From Papaver somniferum (lineage: Eukaryota; Streptophyta; Magnoliopsida; Ranunculales; Papaveraceae), in NCBI RefSeq assembly GCF_003573695.1, contig NC_039362.1:110525120-110589119 (forward strand): a stretch of DNA of 64,000 bases. Reading direction: 5' to 3'. Position numbers and translations under genes: made by a program. The notes beneath the pieces were generated by a model. That model had not been told where the DNA came from, did no database searches, and saw nothing but the letters and a program-made list of their open reading frames with translations. Shown here piece after piece: positions 21,943-31,921 of this stretch; positions within the stretch are counted from its first letter, which is position 1; the number at the start of each line of letters is the position of its first letter.

Positions 21943-23440
21943 TCTTAGTGTTGAGACGTGAAAATTCCTCAACACTCATCACTGTGTTGCCAGGCAAACT
22001 TCCTCAACACATTGATCATCTTAGTGTTGAGACGTGAAAATTCCTCAACACTCACCACTGTGTTTCCAAGCAAACTGCCTCAACACATTGATCCTTTTAG
22101 TGTTGAGACGTGAAAATTCCTCAACACTCACCACTGTGTTGCCAGGAAAACTGCCTCAACACATTGATCCTCTTAGTGTTGAGACGTGAAAATTTCTCAG
22201 CACTCACCACTGTCTTGCCAGGCAAACTGCCTCAACACATTGATCCTCTTAGTGTTGAGACGTGAAAATTCCTCAACACTCATCACTGTGTTGCCAGGAA
22301 AACTGCCTCAACACATTGATCCTCTTAGTGTTGAGACGTGAAAATACCTCAACACTCATCCCTGTGTTGCCAGGAAAACTGCCTCAACACATTGATCCTC
22401 TTAGTGTTGAGACGTGAGAATACCTCAACACTTATCACTGTGTTGCCAGGAAAACTGCCTCAACACATTGATCCTCTTAGTGTTGAGACGTGAAAATACC
22501 TCAACACTCATCACTGTGTTGCCAGGAAAACTGCCTCAACACATTGATCCTCTTAGTGTTGAGACGTGAAAATACCTCAACACTCATCACTGTGTTGCCA
22601 GGCAAACTGCCTCAACACATTGATCCTCTTAGTGTTGAGACGTGAAAATTCCTCAACACTCATCACTGTTTCCAGGCAAACTGCCTCAACACATTGATCC
22701 TCTTAGTGTTGAGACGTGAAAATCCTCAACACTCATCACTGTGTTGCCAGGCAAACTGCCTCAACATATTGATCCTCTTAGTGTTGAGACGTGAAAATAC
22801 CTCAACACTCATCACTGTGTTGCCAGGCAAACTGCCTCAACACATTGATCCTCTTAGTGTTGAGACGTGAAAATACCTCAACACTCATCACTGTATTGCC
22901 AGGACAACTGCCTCAACACATTGATCCTCTTAGTTTTGAGACGTGAAAATACCTCAACACTCATCATTGTGTTTCCAGGAAAACTGTCTCAACACATTGA
23001 TCCTCTTAGTGTTGAGACGTGAAAATACCTCAACACTCATCGATGTGTTGTCAGGCAAATTGCCTCAACACATTGATCCTCTTAGTGTTGAGACGTGAAA
23101 ATACCTCAACACTCATCATTGTGTTGCCAGGCAAACTGCCTCAACATATTGATCCTCTTAGTGTTGAGACGAGAAAAATCCTCAACACTCATCACTGTGT
23201 TGCCAGGCAAATTGCCTCAACAAGTTTTTTCCTCTTAGTGTTGAGACGTGAAAAATCCTCAACACTCACCATTGTGTTTCCAGGAAAACTGCCTCAACAC
23301 ATGTCTCCTCTTAGTGTTGAGATTCCTCAACACTCATCAATGTGTTTCCAGGCAAACTTCCTCAACACATCTCCCCTCTTAGTGTTGAGATTCCTCAATA
23401 ATCACTATTGTGTTGTCATGCATGTTGCCTCAATACATTA
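21943..23440 (+). repeat. 76-bp hairpin satellite inside element B
   Basis: About 19-20 head-to-tail copies. The monomer is GATCCTCTTAGTGTTGAGAC, then GTGAAAATACCTCAACACTC, then ATCACTGTGTTGCCAGGCAA, then ACTGCCTCAACACATT. Within each copy AGTGTTGAG pairs with CTCAACACT (9-bp stem, about 12-nt loop), and GTGTTG pairs with CAACAC nearby. Copies in the last third are shortened and more diverged (period reduced after about 23300). Confidence 0.9.
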
Positions 23441-23691
23441 TAGTGATGAGGGCTCCACCACCTCAACACTCGTCTTCGTATTCAAGGCTCGCTGCACCAA
23501 CACTACATGGCACCAGTACTTCGTGGCGAGGACAGAAGCGCGCTAGCACAAAGATTGCAGATTGCACATGCCTCTTCCCAAACGTCAATCGAATTTTCCT
23601 GGTAATCTTCTCATGTCTTGCCCTTTCGATTTTTCATCCTTGTCTGTCACCATTCATGATTACCCCGCAACAATGCCACTGTTACGTGCTA
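23441..23691 (+). other. End of B internal region
   Basis: No gene. The stretch near 23600-23690 (TTGTCTGTCACCATTCATG, CAACAATGCCACTGTTACG) is related to 30115-30175 of element A, just before the polypurine tract. Confidence 0.5.
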
Positions 23692-23705
23692 AGCAGGGGA
23701 CTTAA
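23692..23705 (+). promoter_or_regulatory. Polypurine tract of element B
   Basis: AGCAGGGGACTTAA directly before the 3' LTR. Confidence 0.8.
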
Positions 23706-26249
23706 TGTTGATGGTGGATTTTAGTTCAGAGCTAAAGTTGTAAAACCAGTATTTTATGTGCTGACATCCTGCAAAGATAAAGCCATTTGATAAGCGATGA
23801 GCGCAGAAAACCTCTCGCTTTATTTATTTGAAGCAATTCGATAAACACACAAAATTCACCTAGAATGATGCATGTAGCAACAATCCCAAATATTCTGTGA
23901 ATTTATAGCATTATTAATTAATGCACGATTTTCCTAGTATTTCCTATGTTGTTCCTTGACGAACTCTCATTACTAGCATGACATGACGACTGAGTGTTCA
24001 CTCTCAGCAGAGTAGCATGAATCTCCGTGCCAATATTGAGACATGCATGAAATACCCACACAGGCTACACCACTCTATGACAGAGAGAGTCTCGCATCGA
24101 CGCGCTTTGGTTATCCCGATCGAGCATGCTTAATTTCTTTAAGGGAAATCCAGACTGTCCAAATCAGTCTCAGAAACGACCGCGTCCACACAAGTTAGTC
24201 GCGCAATTTAACAAGCCTAGCCAAACCCTAGAAAGAATAGGCGATTGTCATGATGACCACCGGCAGGCCCACTTATGCCCTAGTCGGCCGGACATCACAC
24301 GAACATCTTCTAGCAATGTCAAACGTCAACCCTAAGTAGGGTGGCTGTGCTGCTTTGTAGAGATTCAATCGAGCTTAGACTGTTCAAGGCAGTCTTAAAG
24401 TCATAACGACCGTCCAAATTCACCAGCCTGGTTGGACGGCTTAGATCGTCCCGCGAATGATCAGTGAAGCGCTAATGCACACATTGGCGGGCCCACTCTG
24501 TCCCTACCTGATCGGCTTGCTCACGACATGGCCATAGAGCCGTGAACGTTTACCCAAAACACGATGGGCATGAGGCTCTTCAAGGGTCACGGAAATCCCA
24601 CTAGCGTCTTAAATTGATCTCAACCATCCAACTTAGCCAGCATATTTGGATGGCTTAGATCGCGCCTAGGGAAATTAGGGAGGTGCACATATGTTCACCA
24701 TCAGCCCAACGTGGGCCCCACACGATCGACCTCTCCAAAGGAAAAGCATATCTTGCCAAACCGATTGGCCAAAGTCACGCGTGCGTGACCGTTAACCCTA
24801 ATTAGGTTTGCGGCGCTGCATAATTGTCGCAGTTCGATCGCGTCCATCCATCTTCGCCAGCCTAAACGGAGGGTGTAGATATAGACTTAAGAGGTACCAA
24901 GAGTATCAACGTGATCGTCGTTGGCCCACCTATGCGTGTGACTGATCGGCCTAGGCCAACCATGGTCGAGCGCCTCGAAACGCACGCCCAAAGAAGGCAT
25001 GTCACGCGGTTCCCAAATCCTTTACGGCAAAGGGATTCTATCGCAAATCGATCACGACCACTCATTTTTGCCAGTCGACTTGAGTGGCCTAGATCAAGCC
25101 TTCATGGGGCAGAGAGGTATAGACATGCACAACAACAGACCGCCTTCATGCATGACCGATCGGTCCCACCAAAACCGCCCAAGCTTGTATTCGGTCAAGC
25201 CAAAGAGGGATGCTTGCGCACCTCCTAAAACCCTAAAATTCCATCAACGGTCGCAGATAAGTGACGTAAACCATCTCATCCGTACAACTTTGATAGATTG
25301 GTCGGACAACCTAGGTTAAAGGCTAGGCGTCCAATGAAGCATCTCGATGATCACTGTCCGCCACTCTTCCACAGGGAGTGATCGATCAGGGGATGGATCT
25401 CCCATGCAGCCTCCAAACGATCACTCGAAGATGGTTGGACGTGATGTTATTTTAAGACGCTTGATCCGCGACTTATTCGGTTAAGCTTTAAAACAGCGAT
25501 GCTTCATACGTAAATGCATTACATGCATCGAGTGTACACGATATTTCATGAATACCAATTTCTTAAATAACTTAGTTATTTAACTTAGCACCGTATGCTA
25601 CTTCCTGCGGTGGGTCCCACGATCCACTCATTCGAGACATCAATCATGTCACAAACTGGGGGATGCTTACTAGGGTATTGGTCTGGCGGTTTACAGCGTG
25701 CGGCGTGCAACGCGCCCATTTACAAGAACGTGTCAGGAGGCATGGACGGTTAAAGTGATGAGGGAAGTGGGCCAAGACGTGATCGTGTAACCACATACAC
25801 GACCCCACTACTCCATCACTCAACTTCCTCCACTTCCTACGAGATGAGGATTTGCGCTCAATGACTTGTATAAATAGGTCCTTCATCTATTTTCAAACAA
25901 CACAGACGGAGAGAAACCAAGTGTTGTCACTGTATCCAGAAAACACCCAGAACTGATAGCTTACATTGTGCAAGCCAGTTCAACATTCTGATACAAGTCA
26001 TAAACAGCCAACACCTTCACAATCTCAACCCCTTCTTCGCTTCCCTACCTAAGATCAACCCCATCTCCTTCACTTTGTGAAGCAAGCCTGGAACGGCCAT
26101 TTCTTGGTTTAGGCCAGAATTATATAGATAGATCTCTCGAATCAAAAAGCACTCCCGTGCAGTGCATTTGTTTAGGGTTTCGATTCATTTCTCATCCACA
26201 CACACCCAGAATTACCAAAACCAGCAGAAATAGTTTTCACCCATAAACA
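23706..26249 (+). repeat. 3' LTR of element B (2.5 kb, uninterrupted)
   Basis: Starts TGTTGATGGTGGATTTTAG and ends CACCCATAAACA, followed by TSD CAAGG. Contains the hairpin-bearing U3 units and TATAAATAG at 25869-25877. It is the clean reference for the empty sites of F and M. Confidence 0.9.
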
Positions 26250-26254
26250 CAAGG

Positions 26255-26889
26255 ATTCATAGTTCAAGAGGGCCCTTATCGACACGGGAGCGTCTTCGAA
26301 TGTGGTTACTCTCAAGACACTCAGGACGGCCAAGGTTCGCCCAAGCAAGATCGTGCGACAGCCTACCACGATGACAGACTTTGAAGGAAACCAAACCAAC
26401 ACATACGGGTATGTCAATCTGAATTTATCTGTTTGGCCCGTCCAATCAAATGTGAAACTCGAAGTCATAGAAAAGGAGCCGGACTACCATACGATACTGG
26501 GGAGACCATGGCTTCATGACAATAGGATCCTCCTTTCGACGTATCACCAATGCCTAAAGACTATGCTGAATAAAGAAGTTGTTCGTATTCCTGCATCATT
26601 GTCTCCTTACGCACCAATATGTGGAGCGGAATTGTTTGAACCAAGAGAAGCTCTGCGGGAAGAATCAGACAGAGTTCATTTCACCCCACTCCCCACATGG
26701 GCGTCAATCCAGGAAGAGGACCGATTTGCATCATTGAAGGCTAAGTCCCACGATGCATCTTTGCTGACAAGACGTACAAATTCTTCTTCATCATGTGAAG
26801 CCACGACCCACGCTCACACTAAGAGGGAGCGAACTTTTGTGGCGATCCATGATCAGAAAGGGAAAACCGTGTACCGACGCCGCTGTTAG
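26255..26889 (+). pseudogene. Aspartic protease and linker, element A
   Basis: This continues the frame broken at 11754. The catalytic motif reads ALIDTGASSNVVTLKTLRTA (from about 26272), preceded by an in-frame TAG where B has GAG. Then follow TNTYGYVNLNLSVWPV and HTILGRPWLHDNRI, the C-terminal lobe motif of gypsy proteases. The linker to RT ends at a stop at 26887-26889. In a live element protease and RT would be one polyprotein, so the stop and the gap to 26965 mark decay. Confidence 0.75.
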
Positions 26890-26964
26890 CAATTAGCAGG
26901 GGAGATTGTTACCCAGTCTCTCCACCCAACGGAATGCTACAACAACGACGAGCCACAAGAAGAA

Positions 26965-27744
26965 GTGCTAGATGCTCCACGACAGCTGCAAGATGACACC
27001 AACTCCACAACTAATGAGCTCGAAATCGTTAACATCGGGAATGAGGAATCTTCTATGCCTATCTCCATCAGCTCAACCTTGTGTACGGATGAACGCACGA
27101 AGCTCGTGGAACTTCTCAAAGAGTACCATGACATATTCGCTTGGACGTATGAAGAAATGCCCGGTTTAGATGAAAAATTGGTTACCCATCATCTACATGT
27201 CATACCTGGATCCAAGCTGGTTAAACAGTCTCCGAGGCAGTTCAGACACGAGGTAGAAGAGCAAATCAAGACTGAGATTCAGAAGTTTCTAGTTGCTGGC
27301 TTCATCAAACCCATTCATCATCCAACCTGGTTGGCTAATGTGGTTCTGGTAAAAAAGAAAAATGGACAGATCAGGTGTTGCGTGGATTTCAGAGACTTGA
27401 ACAGATGCTGCCCCAAAGATGATTTTCTTCTACCTAACATCGACATGTTAGTGGATGTCACCAGCGGACACGGCGTGTTCTCCTTCATGTATGTATATAA
27501 TGGATACAGTCAGATAAGGATGTATGAGCATGACGCGAGTAAGACAACTTTTCGAACTCCTCTCGGAAATTTTTATTATACTGTAATGTCATTTGGTTAA
27601 TTCCGGTGCAACGTATCAACATGCTATGACGGCAATCTTCCACGACATGATGCATAAGCAAGTTGAAGACTACGTGGATGATATAGTAGTCAAATCAAAA
27701 GCTCGGTCGGCACACACAAGAGTCTTACGAAAAGTGTTCGAAAG
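26965..27744 (+). pseudogene. Reverse transcriptase, element A
   Basis: Ty3/gypsy RT. Visible in order are YHDIFAWTYEEMPGLD, GFIKPIHHPTWLANVVLVKK, CVDFRDLNRCCPKDDFLLP, then FSFMYVYNGYSQI (family consensus has an Asp after FSFM, here Tyr, so a catalytic Asp is lost), TTFRTPLGNFYYTVMSFG and a stop at 27598. The frame resumes after a shift with GATYQHAMTAIFHDMM and the active-site motif YVDD (27671-27682). After VLRKVFER about 30 or more residues of the palm/thumb are missing. Clearly non-functional: stop, frameshift, deletion and catalytic substitution. Confidence 0.85.
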
Positions 27745-28010
27745 GTGACTACTGAGGGAATCAAAGTGGACCCATCCAAGACCCAAGCTATCCTCACGAT
27801 GCTGCCTCCGCGAACTGTGAAGGAACTCCAAAACTTCATGTGCAAAGTGAACTACATTCGACGTTTTATACCTGGTTTAGCGCAGCTTGTTGCTTCATTC
27901 ATCCTCTTGCTGAAGAAAGGAGCAAGTTTCATCTGGACCGCGCTACAACAAGAAGCGTTTCGGAAGATTCAACGAATATTGTCATCTCCAAATCATCATA
28001 AAGGGTTCGC
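27745..28010 (+). pseudogene. RT connection and start of RNase H, element A
   Basis: The frame encodes TTEGIKVDPSKTQAIL, KELQNFMCKVNYIRRFIPGL and KKGASFIWTALQQEAFRKIQ. These are the standard gypsy segment after RT (GIEVDPxKxxAI, LQxFxGxxNYxRRFI, W..xxxxAF..K). It breaks off at LSSPNHHKG, after which the RNase H catalytic core is not present. Integrase is absent from A. Confidence 0.75.
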
Positions 28011-28490
28011 CTATGATGATTCAGCCCGGACGAGAGCGAGCCCGGGACATCTTCAGATCTACTGGAGCCGACACCTCAAAGGAACATCCTCAAGAAGATA
28101 GCGACGTCTGCATCATCATGTCGATAAAGAATCCGCAGATTGGGCGAATCACTCTGTCACACTTAAGAGGAATGCTTCAGCGAAATTGCGAACATCCAAA
28201 TGATTATGTCACGAGGTCCCGAATTCAGACAATGGAGGGTCACGATCCAAATGTGACTGAACAAAAAGTGGTGTAATTGTGCATCAATATGATGGTACCC
28301 GTCTATCGTGCTTTATCGAAGAACCTGCGCTTTCAGACATCCTCTGAAATCCGTGAAGCTGTTAAACGCTCAGTTACGAAAACACCTGCCCTGCTAGAAA
28401 GAACAAGCCTGCCAGTAATGAAGAGCCTCATGATGTTCGTGGAAGCATACATCTCACCAACAGGTAATACAACCTTCAACCTTCTGTAAG
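28011..28490 (+). pseudogene. gag-like fragment displaced 3' of pol in A
   Basis: Frames here read NDYVTRSRIQTMEGHDPNVT, then LCINMMVPVYRALSKNLRFQ and EIREAVKRSVTKTP. These match the gag segment of element D on the minus strand at 56841-57030 (HDPNVTEQ, NGIVPIYRALLENLRFQ, EAAKR). In an intact element this segment lies in central gag, upstream of protease. Its presence after RNase H shows a rearrangement. A single stop (28274-28276) interrupts it. Confidence 0.55.
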
Positions 28491-29450
28491 CAGTTTCGCT
28501 GAAGCAGCAAAAGGAAAACTACCGAGATACAACATCATGCGCGTCCAAAATCGCCAACTCCAACTCGAGTACCACATGCACGATTTCCAAAATGATGAAA
28601 CAACGTCCAAGATATTCCATATTTGTATCAACGGCAGAAACATCAATGAGAGACGCTTTCAGAATTTCGTCTCCCGTAGAAGAAGTAGTTGCGTTACAAA
28701 AGGAGATTGCACCTGGGACTTAAGAGGTACATACAGATTCTCCATGAAAAGAGCTTCATCATATTTGCAGAACCTATTAGTTAAGTCATTCGCATGAAGG
28801 AACTTCCCTACTCCTCAAAGACACGATTCAAAGATGATAATGGCAAAGGAGTGTGACTGGGGACTGCTTAGCACTGCCAATCTCAAAGATGGTGAATTTA
28901 GAGAGATGCAAGCACACTATCATTATGATTCCAAGATGTCCAAAGACGGGGATATACTCAAGAGAGCAGACATATTTTCAAAGACCAGTGAAGTTCCTGT
29001 ACGTCTATGAAACACAATGCAGACGTAAAGACGGCCTCATGAACCTAGCGTGACAACGTCTATCAAGCCGAAGGCTCAGTAGATACTCGTGGGCAGGGGA
29101 CTGTCTCCCTATTTTTCATTCCATGAGGCAACATCAAGGAAGCTATCGGTTCCATAATTAGATTTTCCCTCTAATAACGAGATAAGCTCTACCACTATAT
29201 GAAGACTGCCAATCCCGAGCTTCACCGTAGAAACAACCACTACGGACATAGGTAATCTGAACTTCTTCATATTTTATCTTCCCATGGAGAAGTAATAGAG
29301 TCACGGAGGCGAGATGGCGATATATTTATTATGGTAAACCCGTCGACCATACAAGATAGAACCATATAAATCACGCTTGGGGACTGAGGCTCAGTATGAA
29401 ATTCCTGCGCCGTCAATCAAGGAATTCTTCAACACAAGAGAGATGATCAA
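28491..29450 (+). other. A 3' internal region, no clear gene
   Basis: Only short frames are present (28537-28797 and 28853-29053) and none has a recognised domain. GGGGACTG phrases recur, as elsewhere in this element group. Confidence 0.5.
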
Positions 29451-29469
29451 TCTAGAAGCATGTAATTCG

Positions 29470-29890
29470 CAAGGGGAAGTCAAAATTAAGAAGAAGCCGC
29501 TTCAACGCTCCCTCCAGCAGAAGCCGCTTCAATGCTCCCTCTTGAAGAAGCCGCTTCAACGCTCCCTCCAGCCGAAGCCGCTTCAACTCTCTCTCCTGAA
29601 GAATCCACTTCAACACTCCCTCCAGCAGAAACCTCTTCAACGCTCTCTCTTGAATAAGCCACTTCAACACTCTCTCAGGAAGAAGGCGCTTCAACGCTCT
29701 CTCCAGGAGCCGCCTCGACATTCGATCCAGAAGCTGCTTTAACGCTCTCTCCAGGGGCCGCCTCGACATTCGATCCAGAAGCTGCTCCAACACTCTCTCC
29801 AGGAGCCGCCTCTACGTTCGCTCCGGAAGCTACATCAACGTTTTCTTTGGGAACTGCTTCAACATCTTTTTCAGAAATTGCTTCAGCAGC
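29470..29890 (-). pseudogene. Antisense ORF tail of element A with 27-bp repeats
   Basis: On the minus strand one frame encodes Ala/Glu/Val-rich repeats (EAISEKDVEAVPKENVDVA, SGANVEAAPGESVGAASG and so on) before a stop. The DNA is a tandem array with a 27-bp period (about 13 copies; plus strand GCCGCTTCAACGCTCCCTCCAG-like, with CAGCAGAA alternating with TTGAAGAA). A second minus-strand frame stays open from 29793 to 29452 only because the repeat is a multiple of three. The acidic repeat style matches the D antisense ORF tail and the E fragment at 216-440. The N-terminal part is missing or unrecognised. Confidence 0.45.
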
Positions 29891-30174
29891 CTTTTAAGGA
29901 TATTACTCATGATAGGGCTCGTCCTCATCAGAGTCGAGGATTACGACCTCGTCATTAATAGTTTGAGAATCCAACCAACCATATGCCTAATCTACCTGGG
30001 GACAACCGACATCATGCTAGAGGAACACTCACCTGAATGCCTCTTGAACGTGGCATGCTCCAAGGACAAGACGACCCATCTCTCCTGGTAACATCTAACT
30101 TTGTCTCATAAGTTTTATCTTTATTTGTCACCATCTAATGCCTACCCCCACAATAGTGCAACCATTGCGTGCTA

Positions 30175-30188
30175 GGCAGGGGACTTAA
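30175..30188 (+). promoter_or_regulatory. Polypurine tract of element A
   Basis: GGCAGGGGACTTAA directly before the 3' LTR. Confidence 0.8.
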
Positions 30189-31401
30189 TGTTGATGGTGG
30201 ATTTTAGTTCAGGGCTAAAATTGTAAAACAAATTTAATGCGCTGACATCCTGCAAAGGGTAAAGCCGTTTGATAAGTGATGAGCGCAGAAAACCTCTTCA
30301 CTTTATTTATTCGAAGCAATTCAATAAATACACAAAATTCACCCAGAATGGTGCATGCAACAACAATCCCAAATATTCTGTGAATTCTTTCGCATTATTA
30401 ATTAATGCATGATTTGCCTAGTATTTCCTGTGTTGTTCCTAGCCTAACTCTCATTATTAGCATGACATGACGACTGAGTGTTCACTCTCAGCAGAGTAAC
30501 ATGAATCACCAAGTGCCAATTTTGAGATATGCATGAAATACTCGTACAGGCTGCATCACTCTCTGACTAAGAGAATTTCGAATCGACGCGAAACAGCTCG
30601 ATCGAATGTATTTAATTTCCTAAAGGAAATATGGATTGTCTGTATCAGTCTCAGAAATAATCACGGCCACGCAAGTTGACCGCATGATTTAACCAGCCTA
30701 GTCGAACCCTAGCAAGAGTAGGCGATCACTGTGATGACCACCGACGGGCCCGCTTATGCCCTAGCCGGTCGAACACCACACTACATTCCCAACGTCCGTC
30801 AAACGCCAGTCCGAAGAAGGATGGCCGCGTTGCTTTGGGAAGGGCTCGAATGAGCAAGACTGTTCAAGGCAGTCTTAAAACCATCACGACCGTCCAACTT
30901 CTCCAGCCTGGTTGGACGGATTAGATTATCCCGCGAATGATCAGGGAAGCGCTAACACATACGCTGGCGGGCCCACTTCTCCCTTACCCGATCGGTTTTC
31001 TCACGGCAAAGCCATGGAGCAATGAAACGTTTGCTCAAAACATGGCTGGCGTGATGCTTTAAAGGGTCGTGAAAATTCCACTAGTGTCTTAAATCGATCA
31101 CAACCATCCAACTTAGCCAGCATATTTGGATGGCTTAGATCGCACCTAGGACCATCAGGAAGGTGCACATATGTTCACCGTCAGCCCAACATGGGCCCCA
31201 CACGATCGGTCTTCCCAAAGGAGAAGCACAGGTCACCAAATCGTTTGGCCAAAGTCACGTGTGCATGACTGTTTCAAAACCCTAATTAAGGTTTGCGGCA
31301 ATGCACATCTAGAGGTTGGTTACGGTGGACAGATGATGTCTTGTCTTTTCCTCGATCCTCAAAAAAACGCTTCAGGTCTTCACAAGTGATGAAACTTGCA
31401 G

Positions 31402-31860
31402 GTTCTATTGCTGGCGAGTCATCTGAAGCCCTGCAGATTTTTCATCATCTACAACATGGATTGGAGTGACTTCAGGATCAGCAGTCGAAGATGTTTCTTT
31501 GGCTTTTCCTTTCTCTTGAGTTTTCTCTGACATCTTGTCTGTAAGAGTCTTGAGATAATTGCATAATTCCTTCTGAGTGGCAGCCATGTCAACCTGGTTC
31601 TTGGCAAGAGTTTATTGCACCTTCATGAGATCACCATGGTAGGCGGATTTTCTCTGACTTCTTCAGGGAACCGGCCGAATAGAGGATTATTGATGGCTCC
31701 AGTACCGTCGTTTGCAGGAGTGATCACCGGAGCACCAGTATTCGGAGGAGTAGTATTGGAAGGTTGCGCTGGAGGAGTGGTATTAGGGGTACCACTAGAG
31801 CTTGTAATGCTAGGGTTGGGTGTTGAACCCGAGTTGTAACTGAACCAGACCTAAGATCAA
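31402..31860 (-). pseudogene. gag N-terminal fragment of element C
   Basis: The minus strand starts MVDLRSGS at about 31857. It is frameshifted soon after, then continues as a Pro/Thr/Asn-rich segment (TPNPSITSSSGTPNTTPP, PLFGRFPEEVRENPP) with a stop (about 31627). It then reads MAATQKELCNYLKTLTDKM, comparable with MDSTQKEVLTFLKTLTERL in the D gag. Broken by a frameshift, a stop and truncation at 31311. Confidence 0.65.
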
Positions 31861-31900
31861 CCATCTTTGTGAGAACTGAGATTGCAGCCGAAAGAATGAT

Positions 31901-31920
31901 CTCCCACTGTGGTCGCCAAT
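31901..31920 (-). promoter_or_regulatory. Primer binding site of element C
   Basis: The minus strand reads ATTGGCGACCACAGTGGGAG immediately after the LTR. Confidence 0.7.
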
Positions 31921-31921
31921 C

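Larger units (their letters stand above)
11755..26249 (+). mobile_element. Element B: gypsy-type retrotransposon lacking RT, inserted in A
   Basis: This forward element has two LTRs (11755-20501 interrupted, and 23706-26249), a PBS at 20502, a polypurine tract at 23692 and a perfect 5-bp TSD (CAAGG). Its 3.2-kb internal region carries a gag-protease fusion remnant, a second gag N-terminus of a different subtype and a 1.5-kb satellite, but no RT, RNase H or integrase. It is therefore a non-autonomous deletion and recombination derivative of the A/D group. F and M later inserted into its 5' LTR. Confidence 0.88.

Noticed and set aside
21943..23440. CRISPR-like array
   Set aside because: Monomers are contiguous with no unique spacers, and the context is a plant retroelement. 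It is a satellite.
23019..23546. 175-residue ORF
   Set aside because: It is generated by the 76-bp satellite and its degenerate end.
29377..29793. Arg/Leu-rich ORFs on both strands
   Set aside because: Open because the 27-bp repeat is a multiple of three. Only the acidic antisense frame is kept as a candidate, because it resembles the D tail.
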